Shown: positions 23,772 through 33,657, counted from the first letter of the stretch. The stretch: DNA of 64,000 nt from Paraburkholderia sp. BCC1886 (GCF_900996245.1 NZ_CAAJGK010000085.1:310001-374000), one strand, 5' to 3'. Translations and numbers: made by a program. The notes: a model not told the origin generated them from the letters alone.

Positions 23772-24737
23772 TCACTCCACCTCACCCTCCAGCAGTTCCG
23801 ACGACGATTCCCGCAGACAATCGCTGAACAGATCCGCCGCCGGCGCAGCCGTATCGGCGCGCCAGACCAGCACCACTTCACCCAGCGGTTCGAGCGGCGC
23901 GAGCGGCAGGACGCGCATGCGTCCGCGCCGCACGTGATGCCGCGCGACCGACAGCGGCAGGATCGACACGAAGTCTCCGCCGATCAGCAGCGTCAGGTTC
24001 AGACTCAGCGAACTCGATTCCACCGCGCTGCGATCCAGCGGAATGCCTTGCTCCGCGAGCGTTTCGGCGAGCGTTGCGAAAGCCGGCGAGCCGCGAATCG
24101 GCGTAATCCAGCGTGCGGAGCGCAAGTCGCTCCAACTCACCGGCAGATCCACCTTGCCGAGCGGATGACTGCCGCCCACCACGAACACGAACGGCTCGCG
24201 GTGCAGCGTCTCCTGCGTCAACAGCCCTTGCTGGTCGACGACGCGATTGCGGCCCAGCGCCAGATCGAGCTCGCCTTCGTCGAGCATCTTGATGAGCTTG
24301 TCGAGCGTGGTTTCGACGAACGACAGCGTCGCCGACGGCGCGCGCCGCATGAACAGTTCGACCGCGTGAGCGATGAGCGGCTGCGGAATCGTCACGACCG
24401 CGCCGAGCCGCACGTGGCCCGCGGTGCCAGTGGTCAGCGCGCTGACGTCGCGGCGCGCCAGTTCGATATGGCGCAGGATTTCGCGCCCGCGCGCGGCCAT
24501 CACCTTGCCGATGCCGGTCAGCTCGACCGCATTGCCTACTCGCCGCGCGACCGGCACGCCGAGCGCTTCCTCGATTTCGCCGATCTGTTTGGAAATGGCC
24601 GGCTGCGTCACGTGAAAAGCGGCGGCGACGCGCGTGACCTGACCGAGCTCCGCCAGGCTGACGAGAATTCGCAGATGCGGCAGCTTCAGACCGCTGCGAA
24701 AAAAGCGGTCGATCGCGTCGTTTTCCGTGGTGACCAT
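23772..24737 (-). CDS. LysR-family regulator of the adjacent sugar-acid cluster
   Basis: 321 residues from the ATG at 24737 (the 51 residues before it look non-coding). The N-terminal winged helix HLRILVSLAELGQVTRVAAA with FHVTQPAISKQIGEIEEALG is typical LysR. The C-terminal effector domain follows the GbpR-like pattern (TGTAGHVRLGAV, LDEGELDLALGR). It is divergent from the MFS transporter at 24975 with a 237 bp shared promoter region, the usual LysR arrangement. It should activate or repress the cluster 24975-31373 in response to its substrate or an intermediate. GbpR-type regulators often sense galactose, arabinose or their acids, but the ligand here is inferred only from context. Confidence 0.88.
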   Translation of the reverse strand: MVTTENDAIDRFFRSGLKLPHLRILVSLAELGQVTRVAAAFHVTQPAISKQIGEIEEALGVPVARRVGNAVELTGIGKVMAARGREILRHIELARRDVSALTTGTAGHVRLGAVVTIPQPLIAHAVELFMRRAPSATLSFVETTLDKLIKMLDEGELDLALGRNRVVDQQGLLTQETLHREPFVFVVGGSHPLGKVDLPVSWSDLRSARWITPIRGSPAFATLAETLAEQGIPLDRSAVESSSLSLNLTLLIGGDFVSILPLSVARHHVRRGRMRVLPLAPLEPLGEVVLVWRADTAAPAADLFSDCLRESSSELLEGEVE

Positions 24738-24974
24738 CAGGGTTAACTCGGTTTCTATAACTGAAAGGTAATGACCTGCGCCGAAACGGTGATTTGCGGT
24801 GAGGGCGGCAATGCGGCTACTCTTCCACATCGGCAGGACGGTAGCGTGTGATACGAACGATTCGAGCATAGCAGTCAGGGTTGGCCGCATGACTCAGGGT
24901 ATAACCGGATACAAATCACGCACCGCAGCGCCGCGACCACAGCGCGCCTCCAAGCGCGCGGAAGGAGACACCCC

Positions 24975-26297
24975 ATGAGTACCCCTGTCTACGGCGGCGC
25001 CCAACAGCCCGCTCTCCCCGCCGAATCCGCCGAGCGCGCCGCCTTGTATCGCAAGCTGGCCTGGCGGATCGTGCCGTTCCTGTTCCTCGCGTTCATCGTC
25101 GCGTATATCGACCGTGTCAACGTGAGCTTTGCCAAACTGCAGATGCTCACCGATCTCTCGCTGAGCGAAACGGTCTACGGCGCGGGCGCCGGCGTGTTTT
25201 TCTTCGGCTATTTCATCTTCGAGGTGCCGAGCAATATCGCATTGCATCGCGTCGGCGCACGGGTGTGGATCGCGCGGATCATGGTCACCTGGTCGATCGT
25301 CTCGTGCCTGACCATGTTCGTGAGCGGCGCCACCTCGTTCTACGTGCTGCGCTTTCTGCTCGGCGTCGCCGAAGCGGGTTTCTTCCCGGGCATCGTGCTG
25401 TATCTGTCGAGCTGGTTCCCGTCGAACCGCCGCTCGCAGATCATCGCGCTGTTCATGGCGGCGATTCCGGTGTCGGGCGCGATCGGCGGTCCGCTATCGG
25501 GCTACATCATGCAGCAGCTGGCCGGCGTGAACGGTCTGCCCGGCTGGAAATGGCTGTTCCTGATCGAGGGGATTGCCTCGCTGGTGGTCGGCATCGCGGC
25601 GTTTTTCATTCTGCAGGACAAGATCGAATCGGTGAGCTGGCTCGACAAGGACGAGAAGGCGCTGCTGGCCGCCGACCTCGCAGCCGACGCGCAGACCCGC
25701 GCGCATCAAACCGTGGGCGGCGCGTTTGCCAATCCGAAAGTGTGGCTGCTCGGCCTGCTGTACTTCTGCATTGCAATGGGCAACTACGGTCTCGTGTTCT
25801 GGCTGCCGACCATGATCCGCTCGAGCGGCGTGGTGAGCGTCGCGAATATCGGCCTGCTGTCGGCCGTCCCGTCGCTGATCAGCGCGGTGGCGATGATCCT
25901 GATCGCCCGCCATGCCGACAAGCACGACGAACGCCGCAAACACGTGGCCGTGTGCGCGCTGCTCGGCGCGGCCGGCATGCTCGCTTCGGTGCTGCTCGGC
26001 ACGCACGTCTGGCTCTCGATGGCGGCACTCGTGGTCGCGGCCATCGGCATCAATTCGATCGCTCCGGTGTTCTGGGGCATTCCCACCGCGCTGATGGGCG
26101 GCGTGGGCGCGGCGGCGGCGATCGCGGTGATCAATTGCACCGGCAATCTGGCGGGCTTCGTGAGCCCCTATGTGATCGGCTTTCTGAAGGACACGACCGG
26201 CACCTTGCTGCCGGGCATGATCGTGCTCGCCTGCGCGCTCGTGCTGGCCGCCGTGATCGTCATGGCCATGCCGGCCGCACGAAAGAAAACAGCTTGA
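24975..26297 (+). CDS. MFS transporter, anion:cation symporter (ACS) family
   Basis: 440 residues with 12 predicted membrane helices. VAYIDRVNVSFAKLQM in helix 1 is the hallmark of the ACS family, which imports sugar acids, phthalate, tartrate, pantothenate and similar organic anions with protons; GYFIFEVPSNIALHRVGARV in helix 2 fits too. It is the first gene of the catabolic run, 10 bp upstream of the SDR gene. The ribosome site is GGAAGGAGA at about 24960. The likely substrate is the sugar acid degraded by the following enzymes. Confidence 0.93.
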   Translation: MSTPVYGGAQQPALPAESAERAALYRKLAWRIVPFLFLAFIVAYIDRVNVSFAKLQMLTDLSLSETVYGAGAGVFFFGYFIFEVPSNIALHRVGARVWIARIMVTWSIVSCLTMFVSGATSFYVLRFLLGVAEAGFFPGIVLYLSSWFPSNRRSQIIALFMAAIPVSGAIGGPLSGYIMQQLAGVNGLPGWKWLFLIEGIASLVVGIAAFFILQDKIESVSWLDKDEKALLAADLAADAQTRAHQTVGGAFANPKVWLLGLLYFCIAMGNYGLVFWLPTMIRSSGVVSVANIGLLSAVPSLISAVAMILIARHADKHDERRKHVAVCALLGAAGMLASVLLGTHVWLSMAALVVAAIGINSIAPVFWGIPTALMGGVGAAAAIAVINCTGNLAGFVSPYVIGFLKDTTGTLLPGMIVLACALVLAAVIVMAMPAARKKTA

Positions 26298-26307
26298 GGA
26301 GAGCAGT

Positions 26308-27087
26308 ATGACGCAGCAGGTTTGTATGGTCACCGGCGCGGCGACCGGCATCGGCGCGGCCACCGCGCTGCGCTTTGCGAGCGCGGGTTGGGCGGTGGCG
26401 ATCGGCAACTTCGACGACAGCACGCGCGACTCGGCGCTCGCCGTCGAAGCGCAATGCCGGCAACTCGGCGCGGACACGCTGGTGTACGACGTCGACGTGG
26501 GTTCCGACGCGTCGTGCGTGAAGGCGGTGGCCGCAGTCGCGGCGAAATGGCAGCGCATCGACGCGCTGATCAATTGCGCGGGGACCACGCGCTTCATTCC
26601 GCATGGCGACCTCGCGGCGATCGACGACCTGGAATTCGAACGCGTCTATCGCGTGAACCTGATCGGCATGTTCCAGATGACGCGCGCTGCGGTGCCCGTG
26701 CTGCGCGATTGCGCGACGGCGACGCAGAGCACGTCGGTGATCAACATTTCGTCGCTGGCGTCGCTGAACGGCACCGGCTCCTCGATTGCTTATGCCGCGT
26801 CGAAAGGCGCGGTCAATTCGCTGACCTTGTCGCTCGCGCGCAATCTCGCGCCGCATATTCGCGTGAACGCGTTAGCGCCCGGCATGGTGGACGACGGTTT
26901 GCCGCGCCGCGTGCTGGGCGAAGCGGCCTATGCGAAAGTGGTCGACACGCTGACGCAGGCCGCGCCGCTCAAACGCGTTTCGCAGCCGGGCGAAGTGGCC
27001 GACCTTGCCTGGTTCGTCACCGCGCACGCGCCGGCGATGACCGGCCAGGTGATTGCCGCCGAGAACGGCTTGCTGCTAAACGGCTGA
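26308..27087 (+). CDS. SDR-family oxidoreductase
   Basis: 259 residues, classical short-chain dehydrogenase. The coenzyme loop is TGAATGIG near residue 10, NCAG is at ~90, and the catalytic Ser (NISSLAS), Tyr and Lys (YAASKGA) are present. An Asn-Phe-Asp after the second strand suggests NAD preference. Within this cluster it probably oxidises a sugar or sugar lactone/acid hydroxyl before dehydration. The ATG follows GAGGAGAGCAGT. Confidence 0.92.
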   Translation: MTQQVCMVTGAATGIGAATALRFASAGWAVAIGNFDDSTRDSALAVEAQCRQLGADTLVYDVDVGSDASCVKAVAAVAAKWQRIDALINCAGTTRFIPHGDLAAIDDLEFERVYRVNLIGMFQMTRAAVPVLRDCATATQSTSVINISSLASLNGTGSSIAYAASKGAVNSLTLSLARNLAPHIRVNALAPGMVDDGLPRRVLGEAAYAKVVDTLTQAAPLKRVSQPGEVADLAWFVTAHAPAMTGQVIAAENGLLLNG

Positions 27088-27158
27088 ACGGCTGACCGGC
27101 TGAACGCCGGGTTCAAGCGTCGGCCGGCCGACGCGGCGAGCGACGCGAACGGGCCATA

Positions 27159-27223
27159 CAGCACGCCACCGCAGCACGCCACCGCAGCACGCCACCGCAG
27201 CACGCCACCCCGGCACGCCACCG
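27159..27223. repeat. Five tandem copies of CAGCACGCCACCG
   Basis: A 13 bp unit repeated five times, the last two copies with single changes, in the 166 bp gap between the SDR and dehydratase genes. A looser run of GGCTGAACG/GGCTGACCG copies precedes it at 27079-27107. Probably slippage-derived spacer DNA. Confidence 0.9.
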
Positions 27224-27253
27224 CAGCGCCTAACAACACGACCAGGATTCCCC

Positions 27254-28981
27254 ATGAGCAATCTTCACAAACACCGTTCGCGCACCGTCACCGAGGGCAT
27301 TACCCGTACGCCGCATCGCGCGTTTCTGCGCGCTACGGGTCTGGACGACGCCGCGATCGAAAAGCCGTTCGTCGCCATCGTCGATACGTTCGGCGAGAAC
27401 ACGCCGTGCTCGATGTCGCTGAACTCGGTGTCGGACAATGTCCGGCTCGGCGTGGCGGCCGGCGGCGGCGTGCCGATTCGCGGCTCGGCGATCTCGGTGT
27501 CCGACGGCACCTCGATGAATCACTCGGGCATGCGCTTTAGCCTCGTGTCGCGCGAGATCATTGCGGACAGCGTCGAAGTGTTCGTGCGCGCGCATTGCTA
27601 CGACGCGTTCGTCGGCGTGGCCGGTTGCGACAAGACGCTGCCGGGCATTCTGATGGGCATGGTTCGCGTGAACGTGCCGGGCGTGTTTCTGTTCGGCGGC
27701 GCGATGCTGCCGGGCATCGCACCGGATGGCTCGCAAGCCACCATCCTCACCGCGATCGAAGCGGTCGGCGCGGCGCAACGTGGCGACATGTCGCTCGAAA
27801 CGCTGCGCGGTATCGAGAAGCGCTGCACGCCGGGCGCCGGTTCCTGCCCCGGCCAGTTCACGGCCAACACCATGGCGATGGTCGCCGAAACGCTGGGTCT
27901 CGCGCCGCTCGGTTCGGCGATGGTGCCGGCCGTCTACGCCGAACGGATCGCGATTGCGCGCCGCGCCGGCGAAACGGTGATGAACACGTTGAAGAACGGC
28001 GGCCCGCTGCCGCGCGATCTGGTCACCCGCAAGAGCCTCGAAAACGCGTGCGCGGCCGTGGCCGCGACCGGCGGTTCGACCAACGCCGCACTGCATATTC
28101 CGGCGATCGCGCACGAAGCGGGCATCCGCTTCACGCTCGACGACGTCTCCGAAGTGCTCGCGCGCACGCCGCTGATCGGCGATCTGCAACCGGGCGGCAA
28201 ATATCTCGCGTTGGACCTGTATCACGTCGGCGGCGTGCCGGCGGTGCTGAACGCGTTGCTGGCAGGCGGCTACCTGCACGGCGATACGCTCACGCAATCC
28301 GGTGAAACGCTCGAGGTCGCATTGAAAGCCTTCGCCGGTCCGGATGGCCGCGTCGTGCGTCCGCATAACGAACCGTTGAGCCCGAACGCCGGTCTGGTCG
28401 TGTTGCGCGGCAATCTCGCACCGGACGGCTCGTGCCTGAAAACCGCGGGCCTGAAGTCGATGACATTCAGCGGCACGGCGCGCGTGTTCGAAACCGAAGA
28501 AGCGTGCATGGATGTCGTCTCGAAGCGCACGTACAAGGAAGGCGACGTGCTGGTGATCCGCAACGAAGGCCCGAAGGGCGGCCCCGGCATGCGCGAAATG
28601 CTCAGCGTGACGGCCGCTATCTACGGTCAGGGCATGGGCGAGAAAGTCGCGCTGCTCACCGACGGCCGTTTCTCCGGCGCGACCCGCGGCATGTGTATCG
28701 GCTACGTCGGACCGGAAGCGGCGGCGGGCGGCCCGATCCGCTTGCTGCGCGACGGCGACCGCATTCATATCGACGCGCACAAGGGCACGCTCAACGTCGA
28801 TCTGACCGAAGGCGAACTGGCGCGTCGTGCCGAAGAAACCAAACCGTTCGTGCGCGGCCATCTCGGTGGCGCGCTGGAGAAATACGAAGTGCTGGTGCGG
28901 CCGGCGAATCTCGGCGCGGTCACGCACTCGGGTGCGGTGGAGTGGCCGTACGAAGCGTCGATCGGCGAGGCAGAAGCATGA
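27254..28981 (+). CDS. IlvD/Edd-family sugar-acid dehydratase
   Basis: 575 residues, the usual size for iron-sulfur dehydratases of dihydroxy-acids and aldonic acids. The cluster-binding cysteines appear in GVAGCDKTLPG and CTPGAGSCPGQFTANTMA, and the Mg/substrate loop in SVSDGTSMNHSGM. The C-terminal TDGRFSGATRG is diagnostic. Given the SDR, the beta-hydroxyacid dehydrogenase and the ACS transporter around it, it is more likely an aldonate dehydratase (arabonate, galactonate or similar) than a biosynthetic IlvD; the substrate cannot be fixed from sequence. The ATG follows AGGATTCCCC. The next gene overlaps the stop (ATGA), so expression is coupled. Confidence 0.92.
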   Translation: MSNLHKHRSRTVTEGITRTPHRAFLRATGLDDAAIEKPFVAIVDTFGENTPCSMSLNSVSDNVRLGVAAGGGVPIRGSAISVSDGTSMNHSGMRFSLVSREIIADSVEVFVRAHCYDAFVGVAGCDKTLPGILMGMVRVNVPGVFLFGGAMLPGIAPDGSQATILTAIEAVGAAQRGDMSLETLRGIEKRCTPGAGSCPGQFTANTMAMVAETLGLAPLGSAMVPAVYAERIAIARRAGETVMNTLKNGGPLPRDLVTRKSLENACAAVAATGGSTNAALHIPAIAHEAGIRFTLDDVSEVLARTPLIGDLQPGGKYLALDLYHVGGVPAVLNALLAGGYLHGDTLTQSGETLEVALKAFAGPDGRVVRPHNEPLSPNAGLVVLRGNLAPDGSCLKTAGLKSMTFSGTARVFETEEACMDVVSKRTYKEGDVLVIRNEGPKGGPGMREMLSVTAAIYGQGMGEKVALLTDGRFSGATRGMCIGYVGPEAAAGGPIRLLRDGDRIHIDAHKGTLNVDLTEGELARRAEETKPFVRGHLGGALEKYEVLVRPANLGAVTHSGAVEWPYEASIGEAEA

Positions 28982-29901
28982 GCGCCACGTTGGCGTCCAA
29001 CGCGCCGCGCGTCGGCTTTTGCGGCATCGGCAAGATGGGTGAGCCGATGGCGCGGCGTCTGCTCGCCGCGGGTTACACGTTGCAGGTGTGGAACCGTTCG
29101 GCCGCCAAGCTGACGCAATGGAACGAGCCGGGCGCGAATGCCGCCGCGACGATTGCCGCGACGCCCGTGCAACTCGCCGGGTCGAGCGACGTCGTGATGC
29201 TCTGTCTCGGCGATGGCCGTGCGGTCGAAGAAGTCGTGTTCGGCGATCAGGGTCTCGCGCGCGCATCGAATGCGCCGCGTGTGCTGATCGATCACTCGAC
29301 CATCGCGCCGAAAGAGACGCTGCGCTTCGCCAGCCGGTGGCATGAGTCGACCGGCGGCGTGTGGATCGATGCGCCGGTTTCCGGCGGTACGGCCGGTGCG
29401 GCTGCGGGCACGCTGGCCATTATGTGCGGTGGGGCCGCCGAAGAAATCGCGGCAATCGAACCGGTGTTGCGCACGTATGCCGCGCGCGTCACGCGCATGG
29501 GCGATACGGGCGCGGGTCAGGCCACCAAGCTCGCGAATCAGGCGATCGTCGTGACGACCATTGCGGGCGTGGCCGAAGCTTGCGTGCTGGCGCAGCGCGC
29601 GGGCATCGACGCGTCTACGATGCCGGCTGCGTTGCAAGGCGGCTGGGCCGACTCAGTGTTGTTGCAGACGTTATTGCCGCGCATGCTGACGCCGCCGGCG
29701 AGTCCGTCGGGCACGATCAGGATCATGCTCAAGGATCTCGATGCCGTGGCCGAACTGGCGCAGGAATCCAGCGCGCCGTTGCGTGCCGTCGAGGCGGTGC
29801 GGCAGTTGTTGAAGGACGCCGTGGATCGCGGGCTCGGTGAAGCCGATATCTCGCAGATCGTTCAGGTGTTGCTCGAGCAACCGGTCGCGCTCGAGTCGTA
29901 A
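28978..29901 (+). CDS. 3-hydroxyisobutyrate dehydrogenase-family (beta-hydroxyacid) oxidoreductase
   Basis: 307 residues from the ATG at 28978, which overlaps the dehydratase stop. The Rossmann loop VGFCGIGKMGEPMARRL, the substrate motif DAPVSGGTAGA and the catalytic lysine in GAGQATKLANQ are all present. The family includes tartronate semialdehyde reductase and 2-hydroxy-3-oxopropionate reductase; such an enzyme would fit reduction of a three-carbon semialdehyde released from a dehydrated sugar acid. The longer upstream frame runs antisense-like through the dehydratase gene in another phase and is not part of the gene. Confidence 0.92.
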   Translation: MSATLASNAPRVGFCGIGKMGEPMARRLLAAGYTLQVWNRSAAKLTQWNEPGANAAATIAATPVQLAGSSDVVMLCLGDGRAVEEVVFGDQGLARASNAPRVLIDHSTIAPKETLRFASRWHESTGGVWIDAPVSGGTAGAAAGTLAIMCGGAAEEIAAIEPVLRTYAARVTRMGDTGAGQATKLANQAIVVTTIAGVAEACVLAQRAGIDASTMPAALQGGWADSVLLQTLLPRMLTPPASPSGTIRIMLKDLDAVAELAQESSAPLRAVEAVRQLLKDAVDRGLGEADISQIVQVLLEQPVALES

Positions 29902-30059
29902 GTCGGTAGTTCGGCGGTATTCGCAGTATCAGCAGTATCAGCAGTGATTGCCGGCGCCGCGTGCCCTGCGCAACATGCAGCGGGACGCGGCTCATAAAAA
30001 TAGAAACAGGCGAGGCCGCGAGCGTGGCAATCCCGCGCACCGGCTCGCAGGAGACAACC

Positions 30060-31373
30060 ATGTCCAGTCTTGAATCGGCCCGCTTTCCCACCGATGCGCC
30101 CACGCGGCTCACGCGTTCGCAATGGCGCATGATCATTCTCGCGAGTCTCGGCGGCGCGCTCGAGTTTTACGACTTCGTCGTGTACGGCATCTTCGCGCAG
30201 TTTATCGGCCGCGCGTTTTTCCCCATGCAGGATCCGATTGTCGGCCTGATGCTGTCGTTCGCGGTGTTCGCGATCGGCTATCTGTCGCGGCCGGTCGGCG
30301 GCATCGTGCTCAGTTATTTCGGCGACAAGTACGGGCGGCGACGCGTGTTCATCGTGTCGGTGATCGTCGTGTCGATGTGTACGATCGGCATGGGTATCGT
30401 GCCGACCTACGCGACCTGGGGTATCACCGCCACGGTGCTGATGATCCTGCTGCGGCTCGTGCAAGGCTTCTGCCTCGGCGGCGAATTGCCGGGCTCCATC
30501 ACGTACGTGGTCGAAACCGTGCCGCGCCGCGCGGGCTTCGTGTGCGGCATCGTGTTCTTCTGCGTGAACTCCGGCGTGTTGCTGGCGGCGGCCGTCAACC
30601 TGACGGTTCATGACGTGCTGACCGGCGACGATATCGCGGCCTATGGCTGGCGCATCGCGTTTCTGTTCGGTGGCGCGATCGGTCTGTTGAGCTTCTGGCT
30701 GCGCCGCAAGCTGGAAGAAACGCCCGCGTTTGCCGAGATGAAGCATCTGGCGGCGAAGCATCCGCTGTCGGAATTGCTGCGCGACCATTGGAAGCCGGTG
30801 TTGCTCGGCATTGCCACGACGGCGGTGACAGCGGCGTTCAACGGTTTGCTGTTCGCGCATATGCCGGCCTATCTCGACCGGGTGCTGCATTACGATCCGC
30901 GTCGTGTTGCCATTGGACAGAATGTCGGGCTCGCGGTGGTGTCGACCGGTATCCTGCTGTCGGGCTGGCTCGGCGACAAGTTGCCGCGCCGGCATCTGTT
31001 GCGCTTCGGCTCGCTGCTGCTGATGGTGCTGAGCTACCCGTTCTATCTCGTCGCGTCTCATCATTCGATCGACGTCGTGGTGTTGCTGGCGCTCGTCGGT
31101 GTGGCGGGCAGTCTCGCCAACGGCACGTTCGCGTGCATCATCGCCGATATGTTTCCGACGCGCGTGCGGTTCAGCGGTGTCGCGATATCGTTCAATGTCA
31201 GCTTCACGATATTCAGCGGCACCGCGCCATTGATCGCGACGTGGCTGATTTCGGCAACCGGGGACGTGACTGCGCCCGCTTATTTCATGAGTGCCTGTGC
31301 AGCGCTGGCGTTTGTCGCGAGCTTTGGGTTGAAGGCGGTGAGCGGGAAGATCGGGGCGGCGTCAGCGGGGTGA
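30060..31373 (+). CDS. MFS transporter, metabolite:H+ symporter (MHS) type
   Basis: 437 residues, 12 membrane helices. GGALEFYDFVVYGIFAQFIG near the N-terminus and GYLSRPVGGIVLSYFGDKYG with GRRRVF are diagnostic of the MHS group (shikimate, proline/betaine, citrate-like substrates). AGGAGACAACC precedes the ATG at 30060. It is the second transporter of the cluster, 158 bp after the dehydrogenase; that gap holds short AGCAGTATC repeats. It may import another substrate of the same pathway. Its 3' end overlaps the convergent MFS gene by 12 bp. Confidence 0.9.
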   Translation: MSSLESARFPTDAPTRLTRSQWRMIILASLGGALEFYDFVVYGIFAQFIGRAFFPMQDPIVGLMLSFAVFAIGYLSRPVGGIVLSYFGDKYGRRRVFIVSVIVVSMCTIGMGIVPTYATWGITATVLMILLRLVQGFCLGGELPGSITYVVETVPRRAGFVCGIVFFCVNSGVLLAAAVNLTVHDVLTGDDIAAYGWRIAFLFGGAIGLLSFWLRRKLEETPAFAEMKHLAAKHPLSELLRDHWKPVLLGIATTAVTAAFNGLLFAHMPAYLDRVLHYDPRRVAIGQNVGLAVVSTGILLSGWLGDKLPRRHLLRFGSLLLMVLSYPFYLVASHHSIDVVVLLALVGVAGSLANGTFACIIADMFPTRVRFSGVAISFNVSFTIFSGTAPLIATWLISATGDVTAPAYFMSACAALAFVASFGLKAVSGKIGAASAG

Positions 31374-32657
31374 TCGGTGCCCGGAGGAGGGCGCCTTCGA
31401 GATGGCGTTGCTCCTCATTGCTTCCGGCGTGCGACCGTCTCGCTGCCCGTAGAAGAGCATCATCAGCGCGCTGAGAAGGAAGCTTATTCCACCGGTCAGC
31501 AGCAGGCCAATGTCCCCCACCACCGGCAGCAGATTGGTTAGCAAGCCGGTCACGACCCATGCGATCGCCATCACCGATCCCGCGACTCCGAGCGACCATC
31601 CTTGACGCTCTGCCGTGACGGCGTCGGAGAATGCGGTGTACATCGTCGTGTACGCCACCATATCGAAGCAACCAACGAGAGTCGCGAGGCACCAGAGTGC
31701 GATCTCGTGAGGAAACAGGGCGGAGAGAATCTGGCACACGCCGGCAACGACGAGGCCCATTTTAGCGATGTCGATCACCCGCCAGAATCGGAGCATCACG
31801 CGAACGACGAAGCGTAGACCGAGCACGAACGATACGCCGATCACGCCGCTAAATAGCCCGAGTTGCGCGCTCGCGTAATGAAACCTCGTTTGCAGCACCA
31901 GCATGATGGTCTGCAGATAAAGGCCGTAGCCTACCTGCATCAGGAAGAACACTGCCGAGAGTAGGGCAACGTCCTTGTTGGTCGCCGCCTGATAGATAAT
32001 CCGCAACGGCAGCGCAAGGTCGATGCGCGCATTGCCCGATGCGGCATCGGCGTCACGATAGGACACCCAGGTCCAGACCGCGCAGAGCGCCGAGAGCAGG
32101 CCGACCAGCAGAAATGGCGTGCCGTAGTTGAAGACGGGCGAGACTGTCCGGTCAGACGTGACGCCGCCCAGCACCGGTCCGACGATGACGCCCGCACTGA
32201 AGGCCATCGACATGATGCTCATGTTATAGGCCTTGTTTTCGGGCGTACTCATGTCGGTGATCGCTGCCTGTGCGATCCCCTGACACCCAGCCATCAGCCC
32301 GCTCAGTCCTCGTCCGAGCAATAGCCACCACACCGAAGACATCAGTGCACCGATTGCCATCAGCCCATAACTGACCGCGAGGCCCGAGAGGCAAAGTAGC
32401 AGGATCGCGCGGCGTCCGTAGCCGTCGGACAACTCGCCCATCAACGAGGAACCGAAGAACATGCAGAACGGGAAAATTCCGTATCCGAGTCCGAGATAGA
32501 AGTTGCGCAGCAGCGGACTCGTGTCAGCGGCAAGCATGCCCGCATGGGGATCGCTGAAAATCGCGGACATCATCGGGTAGACGAGTCCAAAGCCCATCGC
32601 ATCGATGGCGATTGCAAGCAGGCAGGGACCAAGGCGTTTCAGATCGAGTCGTGACAT
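31362..32657 (-). CDS. MFS transporter, TetA-like multidrug/efflux type
   Basis: 431 residues from the ATG at 32657. The helix 2-3 loop GELSDGYGRRAILL and the helix 5 motif SAGVIVGPVLGGVTSD are typical of drug:H+ antiporters with 12 helices. No good ribosome site precedes the ATG, so the start is less certain. The gene is divergent from a LysR regulator (112 bp), a common design for inducible efflux. The exported compound is unknown. Confidence 0.88.
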   Translation of the reverse strand: MSRLDLKRLGPCLLAIAIDAMGFGLVYPMMSAIFSDPHAGMLAADTSPLLRNFYLGLGYGIFPFCMFFGSSLMGELSDGYGRRAILLLCLSGLAVSYGLMAIGALMSSVWWLLLGRGLSGLMAGCQGIAQAAITDMSTPENKAYNMSIMSMAFSAGVIVGPVLGGVTSDRTVSPVFNYGTPFLLVGLLSALCAVWTWVSYRDADAASGNARIDLALPLRIIYQAATNKDVALLSAVFFLMQVGYGLYLQTIMLVLQTRFHYASAQLGLFSGVIGVSFVLGLRFVVRVMLRFWRVIDIAKMGLVVAGVCQILSALFPHEIALWCLATLVGCFDMVAYTTMYTAFSDAVTAERQGWSLGVAGSVMAIAWVVTGLLTNLLPVVGDIGLLLTGGISFLLSALMMLFYGQRDGRTPEAMRSNAISKAPSSGHRSPR

Positions 32658-32769
32658 GAGGGAGGGTCGGGCGGTTAGCGGTGAGTCGATACAGTAGAGT
32701 CCGCCTGGTCGTCCCGGTAGCCGTCCGCTGCCGATATCACTTATCGGAGAAACTGATACGATCGGCCGC

Positions 32770-33657
32770 ATGGATATCCTGAGCGCGATGCGAATATTTG
32801 TCCGGGTGGTGGAGCGCGGCAACATGTCGAAAGCAGCGCGCGACCTGGGCATTGGGCAACCGGCCGTCAGCGAACGGATCGAGCGGCTGGAGCGTCATCT
32901 CGGCGTCAGGCTCCTGCGCAGAAATACGCGGGTCGTGTCGTGCACGGACGAGGGCGCGCTGTTCTACGAGCGCAGCAAGCGGGTCATCGATGCAGCGGAT
33001 GACGCTTGTGCAGCCGTGTCGGAAGGGCGTCACGAACTTGCCGGGCTACTGCGGATCGCAGCGCCGCAGGGTCTTGGCGAAGTCGTCATGCCGCGCATCC
33101 TGATCGCAATGCGCAAGGCGCACCCTAAACTCAATATCGACCTCGTGCTCAACGACCGGATCGTGGATCCGGTCACCGAGGGCGTCGATATCTCGTTGCG
33201 ACTAGGGCAACCCGGGGAGGGCAGCTTTATCGCGCGGCATCTTGGTCACGTCCGGCGTGTGCTGGTCGCGTCCCCCGACTATCTGGCGCAGGCCGCCACA
33301 CCACGGGAACCGGACGAGCTGATGGATCATCCGTTTATCCGCGTGATGGGGCTGTTCGGCGATGGCTTCGTCCGCCTCGTGGGCGGGCACGATCAGGTGT
33401 CCGCCCGGATCAGCCCTGCCATCAATGCCAGTCATTGGCGCCCCGTCTACGAATCGATTGTCGCCGGGGCAGGGATTGGTGTGCTGCAGGAGCCGGTTTG
33501 CGCGCAGGCAATCGCGAGCGGTCGACTCGTCCGACTACTACCTCGATACACCGTGCCGGGATTCGACCTGCACGCGTTGTTCGCGCGCCCGGTTCCGCTG
33601 AAGACGCGAGCCGCCATGGCGTTTCTCGAGAGCGAGTTGCCGGTCGCGCTCGAGTGA
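32770..33657 (+). CDS. LysR-family regulator, divergent from the efflux gene
   Basis: 295 residues. MDILSAMRIFVRVVERGNMS with DLGIGQPAVSERIERLERHL is the LysR DNA-binding helix-turn-helix, of the subgroup close to AaeR/DsdC-like 'MDIL' regulators. The effector domain is complete (LLRIAAPQGLGEVVMPRIL to the end). It probably controls the divergent MFS gene. It is followed by 670 bp without a gene. Confidence 0.9.
   Translation: MDILSAMRIFVRVVERGNMSKAARDLGIGQPAVSERIERLERHLGVRLLRRNTRVVSCTDEGALFYERSKRVIDAADDACAAVSEGRHELAGLLRIAAPQGLGEVVMPRILIAMRKAHPKLNIDLVLNDRIVDPVTEGVDISLRLGQPGEGSFIARHLGHVRRVLVASPDYLAQAATPREPDELMDHPFIRVMGLFGDGFVRLVGGHDQVSARISPAINASHWRPVYESIVAGAGIGVLQEPVCAQAIASGRLVRLLPRYTVPGFDLHALFARPVPLKTRAAMAFLESELPVALE

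Noticed and set aside
27230..29266. 678-codon minus-strand frame across the dehydratase gene
   Set aside because: Arg/His-rich shadow of a well-recognised plus-strand enzyme. The same reasoning applies to the long antisense frames over 18520-20115, 29862-31064, 57679-59229 and 60938-62836.
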